From positions 1,054,001 to 1,118,000 of the forward strand of contig CANJKZ010000011.1 in assembly GCA_947471745.1 (NCBI GenBank): DNA of 64,000 bases. Direction: 5' to 3'. Within the stretch, counting starts at the first letter, position 1, and the number at the start of each line of letters is the position of its first letter. Source of the stretch: Closterium sp. Naga37s-1 (taxonomy: Eukaryota > Streptophyta > Zygnematophyceae > Desmidiales > Closteriaceae). Position numbers and translations under genes: made by a program. Below, piece by piece: positions 1 to 8,989 of the stretch. Under the pieces are notes generated by a model that saw only the letters and a list, made by a program, of their open reading frames with translations, did not search any database and had not been told where the DNA came from.

Positions 1-601
1 CAGCTGTGAGGAGATGCTGCTCGAGGAGGTCAACAGTGAGGGAGGTGGGGTCAAGGGAGAGAAAGTGGTCCCTGACAAAGCGAAGAGAGTCAGGGAGGCG
101 AGTGACTATGAAGTAGAGGGTGATGAACATGGGCGGCTGGTTCGTGGCAAGGAACTCAGCAGGGACGGTAGCGCGGTAGCGAGCGTCGCTAGTGCGCAGG
201 TGGGTTACCAGGTCCGCTACTGTGCCAAAAGCCGACATCTCAGGGAACAAGTAGGGCAGTAGCAGTCTACCTAGAGCGGCAGTGGCAGGGGAGGAGTAGG
301 GAGCAACTACAGCGTCGTACAGTGCCTGTGCTGTCCTGTGCTGTCCAAAGTGAGTACATTCGGCTAGCAGCAGGTGGTTGCGAATGGCTAAGTGGGCAGT
401 AGCGTCACGTGACAGCCACTGGGAACGAGTCGCACCGTCAGCTGTGGGGGGAGGGGTTGGAGCGACACCGGACACGTGGTCAAACAGTGAGACACTGTCC
501 TTAATATCTCTCAGTAGGTACAGTTGCAGATCGTCATGCCACGTGTCAAATGCAACTGGTCTGCCCTCATGATCAAACGCTAGAACTCTAAGCGAAACCA
601 T
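1..601 (-). pseudogene. Copia A: gag N-terminal part, cut by the window edge
   Basis: Minus-strand gag of the short-LTR copia lineage. The ATG is at 599-601 and the protein opens MVSLRVLAFDHEG, the same start as the gags at 35,220 (E), 40,975 (L) and 45,116 (J). The retained part covers the N-terminal gag half, with the conserved stretches FDTWxDDLQLYLL, HFGQHRTAQALYDAVVA and YITLYFIVTRLPDSLR recognisable against the other copies. Gag would form the virus-like particle in the cytoplasm. The rest of the element lies off the left edge. It is a fossil. The assignment is firm because at least four relatives are in the window; the state of the off-window part is unknown. Confidence 0.85.
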
Positions 602-639
602 AGTGGCGCAGCACTCAGGAGCAGCAGTAGCAGGAGCAG

Positions 640-825
640 TTGCCAAGGGGACAAGGGGCGGGGCCGAGGGGCCTAGGGGCCAAGGGTCCTAGGGGCCGAG
701 GGGCCGAGGGGACTAGGGGCCGAGGGGCCAAGGGGCCTAGGGGCCGAGGGGCGGGGCCGAGGGGCCAAACACGAGGCCGAGGGGCCAAAGGGGCCTTGGG
801 GCCGAGGGGCGGGGAGGGAACGCGA
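640..825 (-). repeat. GC-rich minisatellite in the leader of copia A
   Basis: Imperfect tandem repeats of a unit like ggggccgagg (about 9-14 bp), lying directly upstream of the gag ATG on the minus strand. The same position is occupied by unrelated GC-rich repeats in copies C, E, L and J. Reading frames that cross it on either strand (Pro/Arg/Gly-rich) are by-products of the repeat. Its far side abuts the RT of copia B, so the leader is not followed by an LTR here. Confidence 0.75.
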
Positions 826-1716
826 GCAAGGATGCTGAGAGGGAACGCGAGGTCCGGGCGAGTACAAGTCATCAGGTACATGAGGCAGCCCACAAGCTCT
901 GCGTAAGGACCACTAGGCTCGAACGGCTCGTCAGGAAAGGGTTCGGTGAGTCTGTGGTCAACGGCAAGAGGTGTGCGCTGTACAGTAGAGTGCTGAAGCT
1001 CGAACTGCTGAACGACCAGCTGCACCATGTGTGACTGTGAGAGTGTAATGGTGCGAGCAGCTCTGTCCCTGGTGATCAGCAAGCCAAGGTAGTGGCGCAG
1101 CTCACCAAGGTCAGTGCAAGTGTGTCTCTTCTGCAGTTCGAGCTTCACGTCAGCCAAAGCAACCCTGTCAGCAGTGGCAAAAACCAGGTCATCGACGTAG
1201 ACCAGTACAAAGAACGGTCTGGAGCCACGACGAACGAACGGCGACGGGTCGGCAGCAGAAGGCTGGAAACCAGGGTCAGAAATGGTAGAGCGAAGGGTGT
1301 CGTGCCACTCACGAGGAGCCTAACGGAGACCGTAGACCGGTCGCCTAAGCCTCCACTGGGTCCCACGAGGGAAAGTGCTAGTGAAGGCAGAGGGACGACA
1401 TAACCAGACCTCTTCGTGTAGGCTAGCCTGAAGGAAAGCAGTGGAGAATTCAAGAGAGTGTAACTGTAGTCTCTCTATGCTGCTACGTGCAGTAACACCC
1501 GAAGAGTGGTCATCTTCGGGGTAGGCGCGAACATCTGAAAGAAGTCAACTCCCTCGCGCTGTCTGAAAGCTCTGGCCACATAGCGCGCCTTGAAGACCGG
1601 AGATCCCGGTGGCCGCTTCACCCTGAAGATCCACATGCCATCGACTACGTTCGCCCCAAGGGGGGGAACCTCGTCGACGTAGGTTCCTGTGGATCTGTAG
1701 GAGGCCATCTCTGAGT

Positions 1717-3039
1717 TCATGGCAGCTCTCCACTGAGAGGCCCAGCGTAAGTGCGAGGAGTCGGTATGTCAAGGGCGTCGGGGTCTCCCTCAGGGGCGAG
1801 CAGCATGGCACAGAGATGAGGGGAAGCGGCTGCCAGGAACTCTAGCTCAAACTTCCTGTCCTCTAGGGCGTCACACCCAAGGGCAGACTCACCCCCGATG
1901 GCTAGAGGACTGGTAGGAGGAGCAGCCACAAGACTGGTGGCGTAGTTAAGGCAGCGAGTAGAGGCAAACTCAGTGACTGCGGCAGTAAGAGTGGAGACAG
2001 AGGACAGAGAAGCACGTGGGTCGGTAACAAGAGAGGCGAGAACACGAGAGAGAACAGGACGGTACGTGCGGTAGTAGTATGTGAAAGGAGTAGAGAGGGA
2101 AGCAGTGAGAGCCGACTCTGGAGGAGAGGGAAGTACAGAAGGAGACAAACGAGGCGGACTAGAATGAAACAGGGCAGTACGAAGGTCAGTGAAGGGAACA
2201 GGGGATGAGGGACGAGCACGAGGAGAGCGACGTGAAGGCCAAGTGTGAGAAAGAGGAGGGGACAATGGGGGCAGAGGAGGAGGGAAAAAAGCTGGGGAGG
2301 GGTCAAGAGGAGGAAGCGGAGGACCAGAGACGGGAGGAGAGGGGGGGGAGGGAGGAGAAGGAGAGGGGAGACCGAGGGTCCGAAGACCAGAGTCAGGAGG
2401 AGGAGGTGGCTGCTGCTGCTGCTGCTGCTGCTGCTGCGGCTGCTGCTTCGGCTGCTCCTGCTCTGGCTGCTGCTGCTGTTGCTGCTGGTGCTGCTGGTGC
2501 TCCTCCAGCCGCTGTAGCTCCAGCTGCTGCCGCTCCAACTCTCTCTCCTCTCGCTCCAACTGCAGCTGCTCCTCACGGGCACGGCGAATACGGGCTTGGT
2601 GCCGGGTCGGGTAGGGGTGGAGGGGAGGAGTAGTGTCCGGAGTGGTGGTAGCCCCAGGACCACTCTCCAAAGAACCAGTCGCACCACCCCCAGAGCCAGC
2701 ACCACCAGAAGTAACAGGGTCCGTCCCAGGCTCTCCAGGTCCAGCAGAGGGCGCACCCCCAATCATAGCACCCCCAGGGACAGCTCCACTAACACCAGCT
2801 CCCCAAAGACTAGAGTCTCCTGCAGTCACGGGCTCAGCTCCAACTCCAGCACCCCCAGAACCAGGACCTCGCACAGGTACGCTCTCTGCTCCAACTCCAG
2901 CACCTCTAGAGCTAGCACCTCCAGGGTCCTCGCCACGAAAACCGGCTCCCGCAGGGTCTGCTGTAGGCTGGGAGGAGGATTCTGGGGAAGGAGGCTGCAC
3001 CTGAGGGGCTATTGAGGGGGGAGGGGTAGCGTGGGACAC
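1717..3039 (-). pseudogene. Copia B integrase-RT linker region with polyGln tract
   Basis: An open minus-strand stretch of about 440 codons between the integrase and RT parts of copia B. It begins Pro-rich, passes through Gly/Ala/Val-rich pentapeptide-like repeats (GGAGVGAEPV type), then a Gln-rich block (about 2,400-2,560) encoded by CAG repeats, then a Pro/Ser-rich stretch, and ends in the conserved pre-RT region (APEGDPDALDIPTPRTYA). The last block occurs in copies C and E immediately before RT. The low-complexity portion has no known enzymatic role and varies greatly between copies. It belongs to a fossil element. Confidence 0.75.
2395..2560 (-). repeat. CAG/CTG trinucleotide-rich tract
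   Basis: A run of about nine uninterrupted CTG-type triplets (plus strand gctgctgctg...) around 2,409-2,440, followed by interrupted copies. On the minus strand it encodes polyGln inside the copia B linker. Confidence 0.8.
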
Positions 3040-3096
3040 ACCTGATGGGGCAGGACCAAGGGGGGGAGGCTGTACCGGGGGAGCAGGAGGCGGAGC

Positions 3097-3768
3097 TCAA
3101 GTTAGGAAGAGAGGGGCAGGAGGAACCGGGAGACCTCGACAGGGGTACCTGACGTAGTAGGGGACGGACTCGTCGAAACGGACGTCACGAGAGTCAAAGA
3201 ACCGGTGAAGGGGAGGGTGGTAAAAGGTGTAGTTAGACGAGTCCTCAGGGAAACCAAGGAACACGTAGGAAACAGCGCGAGGCGAGATCTTGTCCGCAGA
3301 GGTGTCGCAAACAAGTGCCAAGCAACCCCAGACACGAAAACGTGACGCAGCACCAGGGGACCCAGTCCAAAGACTGGTCGGTGAAACCTCTGGCCAAGAG
3401 ACACGTGGCAAAAGGTTCAGCTGGTGAGCAGCGTACCGAACCGCACAGGGCCACAAAAAATGGGGGGCATGGGCGTGAGTCATGGAGGTGCGGGCGATCT
3501 CCATGACCAAGCCTATGCGGCGCTCAACAACCCCATTCTGCTGTGGGGACTCTGGAAGCGTCCAGGACTGACGGATGCCCTGCTCGCGACAGAATCCAGC
3601 GAGAATGGCAGAGCGAAACTCACCCCCGCGGTCGGAGTGAAGACAGCTGACACGACGACCACGAGTGTCCGCAGTGGTAAGCAACCACCGGATCAGCGTA
3701 GAAGTCACGTCGGACTTCTTTGCCAGGGGGAACACTGTGGTGTAGTGGGAGCAGTCGTCAACGACCAC
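3097..3768 (-). pseudogene. Copia B integrase core fragment
   Basis: A minus-strand frame of about 220 codons that matches the copia integrase catalytic core. It contains VVDDCSHYTTVFPL with the first Asp, LHSDRGGEFRSAIL with the second Asp, and SPQQNGVVERRIGLVME with the Glu. It ends in the FRVWGCLA and VFLGFPEDSSNYTFYHP segment typical of the end of copia integrase. Integrase inserts the cDNA into nuclear DNA. The Ser/Pro-rich linker follows toward lower coordinates. It is part of a broken element. Confidence 0.85.
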
Positions 3769-5342
3769 GAGAAAGAAACTCTCTCACTCAGGGCCAGGGT
3801 GCGAGGCGAGGCCCCAGACGTCCAAGTGGAGAGTCTCGAAGGGCTCGGTGGCCGGACGAAGGGAGGAGGAGTTTAGGGTGGCGCGCAACCGACCCTCGAC
3901 GTAGGGACCGCAGGGTGGCGCAAGCGAAGGCAGCAACGATGGCAAGACACGCGGGAGGCCTAAGACAAGACGCTAACAAGACATAGCACGCATGCAACAA
4001 ATGGACGGGTGCCCCATCCGGTCGTGCCACAAAACAGTGGGGTGGGCAAGCGACCGGCAGGAGCACGACGCGGCAACTGGACCAGACACTAGAACTTGAC
4101 CAGACACAGCTACCTGGGGAGATTCGGCAACCTGGTGAGACGTGGGAACCTGACGGGGGACAGTGACAGGGGTCGGGGGCAGTAGCTGCTGCTGCTGCTG
4201 CCCTCGGGGGCCAGTGTGAAGTGTGTAGAGACCGGAGCCCGGCTCAGTGGTAAAGGTGGCGAGAGGCGCGTATGTGTCCTAATCGACACAAACCGCAGTC
4301 TCGCCAGAAGGCTTAATCCACGCTCCCGCGTGCTGACTCACAAGCGGCCTCACGCCCACCAAGTTCCTCGAGAACGAGGGTACGTGGAAGCCGGTCAGAG
4401 AACCGGAGGGAACAGCCGGGCACGGAAGCGTAGTAGTGTAGCGAGCAGTGACTGGTCCCAAAGTGGGTTCAGCCAGTGCTACAGAGATCGGCGTAGGAAT
4501 CGGGGTAAGTGTCGTGCGATCACGGAAGGAACAGTGCGAAGCTCTGGAGTCCAGAGTGAAAGACAGCGAAGCGTCCTCCGGAGCAGCTCTTGGACTAGTG
4601 TCTACTCAAGTACCTACACTAGCAACAGGCACCTCAGCAAGACTAGCACCTAAGCTAACAACACTCGAGTAAACAGAGTCAGAAGCACTAGAGTCATCAA
4701 CATCATACATAGCATGAGGAGTTCCGAAGAGATCAACCAACTGAGAAGCCGACATGCCCCACAGAGTAGGGCCATACGTCTGAACAAGGGGAAGCCAGTC
4801 AGGGGCAGGGCCGTCAACGCCGTAGGCCAATCAAACCGTGTCAGTAAGCTGAGCAAAGCACTGACCCGGTGGGTGGCTGTGGCCACAAGGCTGGCTGCGG
4901 TGGGCACCTATCAGAACGTGATAGGTGCAGGGAGGGTGGACGACACTGCGCTGCAGCTGACGCTGTCCTGACCCCTGCCCCGAAACCTGCTGCTGCCACT
5001 GCTACTGCTGTGGCTGCTGCAAGGGGAGGGGCTGCTGCTGTCGACGAGTCAGGTACCACACCGCTGCTCCGCCCCCTATGGATGGCAGACCAGTAGGTGG
5101 CTGACGAACCTGGGCGTCACCTCCACCAGCTGCAGCAGTGGAGTCACCGGCCACTGCACGAGACGCTCCTCCAGCGCGTGCACTCCCGCCGCCGCCTCTC
5201 GCCACGTCACCCCCACCGCCTCCGCCGCCTCCGCCGTCTCCGCCCGCACCCTGACTGCCCCTCCTGCCACTCCTACCCTGAGACCGCGAAGAAGTCGTAA
5301 CAGCAGCTGCGGTCATGTCAGTAGCGGCAGTGGCACGGGAAC

Positions 5343-5810
5343 GTGATTTATCCGGTCCCGAAGAACATGCACGGGATTGCGCACATGATGGCCGTCGCAG
5401 CAACTGTGGCAAGCTTGTGGGCGGCCTGCAGAAAGTTGTCGAGGGAAGACATTAAGAAGGATGCCCTAGCTGCCGCAAACGCATCGCTTTACGCCCCAAA
5501 GATGGCGACACGGGCTAGTGCGGCTGCCATGGCTGTGCTGCTGTCCGTACTTTTGCACGTCGGCAAGACGTTCCCGGCCATGCAGTGGCCCGATCTGCTA
5601 TATTCGTCGGCTGTCGAAGGCCTTGGCTCGACTGATGCCACCCTGTTGCAGATGGTGCGCGTGGCAGCACAAGTCTGTACTCAATGGTGCTGCTGTCGAT
5701 TTGCTGCCCGTTTGCTGGAGGACGCGGGCTATGGGAGCCTGGCTATGCCAGAAGAAAAGAGCAAGGCAAAGCTGGGCGACGAGGAGGCAACAGGCGGGCA
5801 AGGGGAGTAG
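5343..5810 (+). CDS. Unidentified Ala/Leu-rich plus-strand ORF, possible exon fragment
   Basis: I do not recognise this protein. The open frame runs about 155 codons to a TAG at 5,808. The first ATG is at 5,367; the codon at 5,343 is GTG, so the frame may continue from an upstream exon. The product is rich in Ala, Leu, Met and Cys, with amphipathic helices (for example ALAAANASLYAPKMATRAS and AAMAVLLSVLLHVGKTFPA). It ends in a charged tail (PEEKSKAKLGDEE). The helical pattern could suit a HEAT-like repeat exon, but that is inference. It starts exactly where the copia B fragment ends, so it may be a host exon cut off by that remnant, or chance. Confidence 0.35.
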   Translation: MIYPVPKNMHGIAHMMAVAATVASLWAACRKLSREDIKKDALAAANASLYAPKMATRASAAAMAVLLSVLLHVGKTFPAMQWPDLLYSSAVEGLGSTDATLLQMVRVAAQVCTQWCCCRFAARLLEDAGYGSLAMPEEKSKAKLGDEEATGGQGE

Positions 5811-5996
5811 TATAGGTGGGCGCATTGCGTGGGGGTTTTTGCATCATTTGACAGATGTGTTTGTTGTTTCGATAGGTTGATCGACAGATGTTCCTTGACT
5901 TGATGTTTTCGAGAATGCTCAATTGGTTCATCTTGTCGAGATGGTGTCACAACATGCATTAGGGGAAGAAGCCATGTAAACCCTGAACAACCTACA
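5811..5996. other. Short non-coding spacer
   Basis: T-rich on the plus strand, with no ORF, repeat or RNA gene that I can recognise. It separates the plus-strand ORF from the minus-strand WG-repeat frame. Confidence 0.5.
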
Positions 5997-7332
5997 CTAG
6001 GGTCCCCCCTCGTCATGGTTGCCCGTCGAACTAGGCCGCGTCGAACTAGGCCGCGCGCCAGTTGTTGCCGTGAACTCTTTCCATTTCTCCTTGCCGAACA
6101 CCTTCTCCACCCATTCTGGGGTTCGGAGCTCGACGCGAATGAGCTCCAGAGTGATTCTGAGGCGTTGTTTGTCCTTCCGGTTTTCCTCTGCAGACTCGAC
6201 TTTGCGCTTTTTCGTGAGCTGCCTCCCAGAATCCTCCTTGAGAACGATGCCCTCCGAAAGCATGTTGATCAAGTGGCACTTCACAATTGAGTCCAGCTTT
6301 TCGATGACCGTCAACGTAGCCGCGCTGCTGTCGTCGATCTGGAAATGCTCGACGGCCTTCATGACAGCCTCCATTTTCCGCATTTTTGTCTCGATAGCTT
6401 TTGCGGTTGGTGGGTTTTCTTTTGGCTGGGCCTCCTTTTCGGGGGTTACGGGGGGTGGAGTCGGTGTGAACTTGCAGAACTTGACGGCGAAGCCCCACTT
6501 GTAAGCCTGTCGAAGACTATGCCCGTTGTTCAGTGGGCTTGCCCCGTCCCAGTATGACCACGCCTTCCGCACGGTCTCGCAATTGCACCACGGCCACACC
6601 ACCGCGTCGAAGAACGCCTGGTCGAGCTGGCTGCCCACGCTCTGTCGAGAGGGCGTTGCTTGTTTGGCTTGCTGTGGATCCGGGGTGGCTTCCTCGTGGT
6701 GCCCCATCCGCCGCCTGCGTCTGCCCAGGTTCCACCAGTGTGCCTCCAGTTGCAGCGCCCCACCCGCCGGTGTCGCTAGCCCCCCATCCGCTAGCGCTCC
6801 CCCACCCCCCTTCATTGGAGGCGCTTTCCTCTTCAGCGCCCCATCCGCTCCAGGCAAGGCTCGGCTGGCGGAGCTGCTCCGCTTCGCGGCGCGCCAGCTC
6901 CTCTTCTTGCACGATCATGAGTTTCTTCTTGGGGTCGGGGTCGCGCCAGTGGGGGTAAACCTTCAGAAACGCTTCCTTCGTGTAGGGGCGCGAAGTTCCT
7001 TCCGCGTCGAAGGTGCCGACAGTTGTGCCGCGCAAGATTCCTTGGAGATGGCGGGATGCGGGTCCGGTGAGGGGATGTTTCTCCGTGCTGTAGATGTTGC
7101 GCGTCGCGATCTCAAGATCCATAGTCAACATTCCCTCCTCAGGTGGCGCGTGTCGCTCAGCTTCGGCGATCGCCGTGAGTCCGCATCTAGCGATGACGCT
7201 CGTCGAGGTAGTCGGCGTGTGGCAGTCCCTGCAGACGCCATCAGGTCCGGGGTAGTGCACCGCGACTTCGCGAGCATGCGGATGATGTGGCACCCAGGGT
7301 CTCCCATTGGGGTGCTTCCAGTCTGAGTGGTG
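5997..7332 (-). CDS. Unidentified protein with WG repeats, helical domain and NLS-like motif
   Basis: I do not recognise the family. On the minus strand one frame covers about 7,332-6,757 and a second covers about 6,700-5,997 (TGA at the end). Both are open through 6,517-6,857, so an intron or frame change lies there. The first part has two Cys in VCRDCHT, then a charged segment with PKKKL, then four Gly-Trp-Gly motifs in about 35 residues (6,757-6,855). The second part has WPWCNCETVRKAWSYW, a predicted helical region, KKRKV (like the SV40 large-T nuclear signal) and a basic C-terminus. The sequence is interrupted at 7,332 by copia C (duplication TGGTG). Beyond C the minus strand runs into copia D protease sequence, so this could be a captured gene inside D or an unusual D-encoded domain. 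Confidence 0.45.
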
Positions 7333-7462
7333 TGTGAGAATAATGAGAGGAATGAATGAACTAGAAAGAAGGTGGGTACAAGTAGCAAACACAAAAGTGT
7401 TGTACCCTCTAAGGACTACCCCACTACAGCCTAAAGAGACTATAGCATATATGAGTTTGACA
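7333..7462 (-). repeat. 3' LTR of copia C (130 bp)
   Basis: Matches 14,701-14,830 with two differences. Right-hand neighbours are the polypurine tract and structured 3' UTR. The left flank is TGGTG, half of the target duplication. Confidence 0.93.
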
Positions 7463-7740
7463 CACCCCCATAGGCAAAGTGGGGGAGAACAAGAGGTCAC
7501 AAGACCAGTCAAGAAAGGCAAAGCAAGCTCAGGGTGGATCACAAAGTCACCACGCAATCTGAGCACAATCAAATGGCCACAAGGCCAGTTCACATGCAGA
7601 GTTATATAAAGGAGAACAAACAATACAGTGAACACAACCTAGCAAGTGTAAGCATGCAGGTATATGTATAAAGAGTACAGTACAGGCAGAGTCCAGAAGA
7701 AAGCAAGTGAGGCACAATAGGTACAAGGCCTAACACAGTA
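7463..7740 (-). promoter_or_regulatory. Copia C 3' UTR with polypurine tract and three stem-loops
   Basis: A non-coding block of about 280 bp between RNase H and the 3' LTR, conserved in E (16,064-16,317), K (42,669-42,940), I (56,338-56,610) and J (50,770-51,047). In plus-strand terms it holds ccccca/tggggg arms at 7,465-7,485 around the polypurine tract, ggtc-acaa-gacc at 7,495-7,506, and tggcc-acaa-ggcca at 7,574-7,587. Two of the three loops are the same four bases. A TATATAA-like string lies near 7,600. Conservation in five copies suggests an RNA structure used in reverse transcription, packaging or 3' end formation; this role is inferred. Confidence 0.6.
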
Positions 7741-8953
7741 CAGAAACGCTGATGATCACAAGGCTGAAGTGCCTTGGTGAAAACATCAGCAGTGTTGGCC
7801 TGAGAGGCCACGTAAGCAAGACGAAGCTGGCCACGCTGCTGTAACTCTCGAGCAAGGAAGTAGCGCAGAGCAATGTACTTCGTTCTGTGCTCCAGTCTGT
7901 GCTCCTGACACAAGGCCAGCATGGCCTTGTTGTCGACGTACAGAACTGGAGGAGAACGAGGCGCCTCTCCCAAGTCGGTCAGCAGGTAGGTGAGCTAGCG
8001 TAGCTCCTGTGCAGCCATGACCCCAGCGTAGATCTCAGCCTCACAACTGGAGCTGAGAACAGAAGAAGAGCGGGTAGACCGCCAGGAGACAGAACCGGAG
8101 CCAAGACTGAAGGTGTAACCCTGTGACGACCACTACGTAGCCAAGTCGTCAACCCAGGAGGCGTCAGCGTGACCAGTGAGGACAACTCGAGCCCGTCCTC
8201 CAAGCACAAGCCCCATGCACGATGTACTGCACAAGTATCGCAACACCCTCTTCGCAGCATCCCAGTGCACCTTTCGGTGCCTGCCGGGAGCCACGTAGCA
8301 AGCCAGAAGGCTGAGAGGGTATGCGAGGTCAGGTCGTGTGCAAGTCATCAGGTACATGAGGCAGCCCACAAGCTCTGGATACGGGCCACTCGGCTCTACG
8401 GACTCGTCCGAAGGTGGAGCTGAGAGCGAGTGACCTGTAGGCAGAGGAGTGGACTGTGGCGAGGAGTACGTGAAGCCGAAGCGCTGAAGGACCTGCTGCA
8501 CCATGTGTGACTGAGTCAAGGTAATGGTGCGCTGTGCTCTGTCCCGGGGATCCGCAAGCCAAGATAGCTTGTCAGCTTACCCAGGTCTGTGCACGTGTGT
8601 CTCTTCTGCAGCTCGGACTTCACGTGGGCGAGTGCCTCAGTGTCAGCAGTAGCAAAGAGGAGGTCGTCTACGTACACGAGAACGTAGAACGGTGGCAGAG
8701 TAGTGTCAGTGCGGCAGCAGAGAAGGGTCAGAAGTGGAAGGAGCAAAACCAAGAGTAGCAAGAGTCGTCCTGAGTGTGTCGTGCCACTCACGGGGTGCCT
8801 GATGGAGACCGTAGACTGGCCGTCGGAGGCTCCACTGGGTACCAGCTGGAAACGACCCAGTGAAGCCAGGTGGGCGGCGCAGCCAGAACTCCTCGTGCAG
8901 GCTGCCCTGTAGGAAGGCTGTGCTGAAGTCAAGCGAGTGGAGCTCGTAGTCAC
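7741..8953 (-). pseudogene. Copia C RT C-terminal half and RNase H
   Basis: Minus-strand pol tail. It holds the RT active-site segment (LVYVDDLLFATADTEAL, about 8,660-8,690), the RT thumb (SGPYPELVGCLMYLMTCTRPDLAYPLSLLACYVAPG) and RNase H (GHADASWVDD, SSCEAEIYAGAMAAQEL, LYVDNKAMLALCQEHRLEHRTK). It ends AYVASQANTADVFTKALQPCDHQRF. RT and RNase H copy the element RNA into cDNA in the particle. Comparison with the copy at 56,567-57,871 makes the family assignment secure. This part carries breaks. Confidence 0.88.
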
Positions 8954-8989
8954 GCTGAGCAGCTACATGCAGCAGTACCCAAAGAGTGG

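Larger units (their letters stand above)
828..5340 (-). mobile_element. Copia B: broken minus-strand copia fragment
   Basis: A pol-containing remnant of the short-LTR copia lineage, read on the minus strand. In element order the visible parts are a Gly-rich nucleocapsid region (about 5,340-4,840), protease-like sequence (about 4,700-4,280), integrase (about 3,990-3,097), a low-complexity linker (3,039-1,720) and the N-terminal and middle RT (1,720-830). No LTR, primer site or RNase H is seen at either end. One end abuts the leader repeat of A and the other an unrelated plus-strand ORF. It has many breaks and looks old. The nucleocapsid differs from C, E, L and J, so it may be a separate subfamily. 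Confidence 0.8.

Noticed and set aside
1902-2762. 286-codon minus-strand Leu/Ser-rich ORF
   Set aside because: Shifted-frame shadow of the low-complexity linker of copia B.
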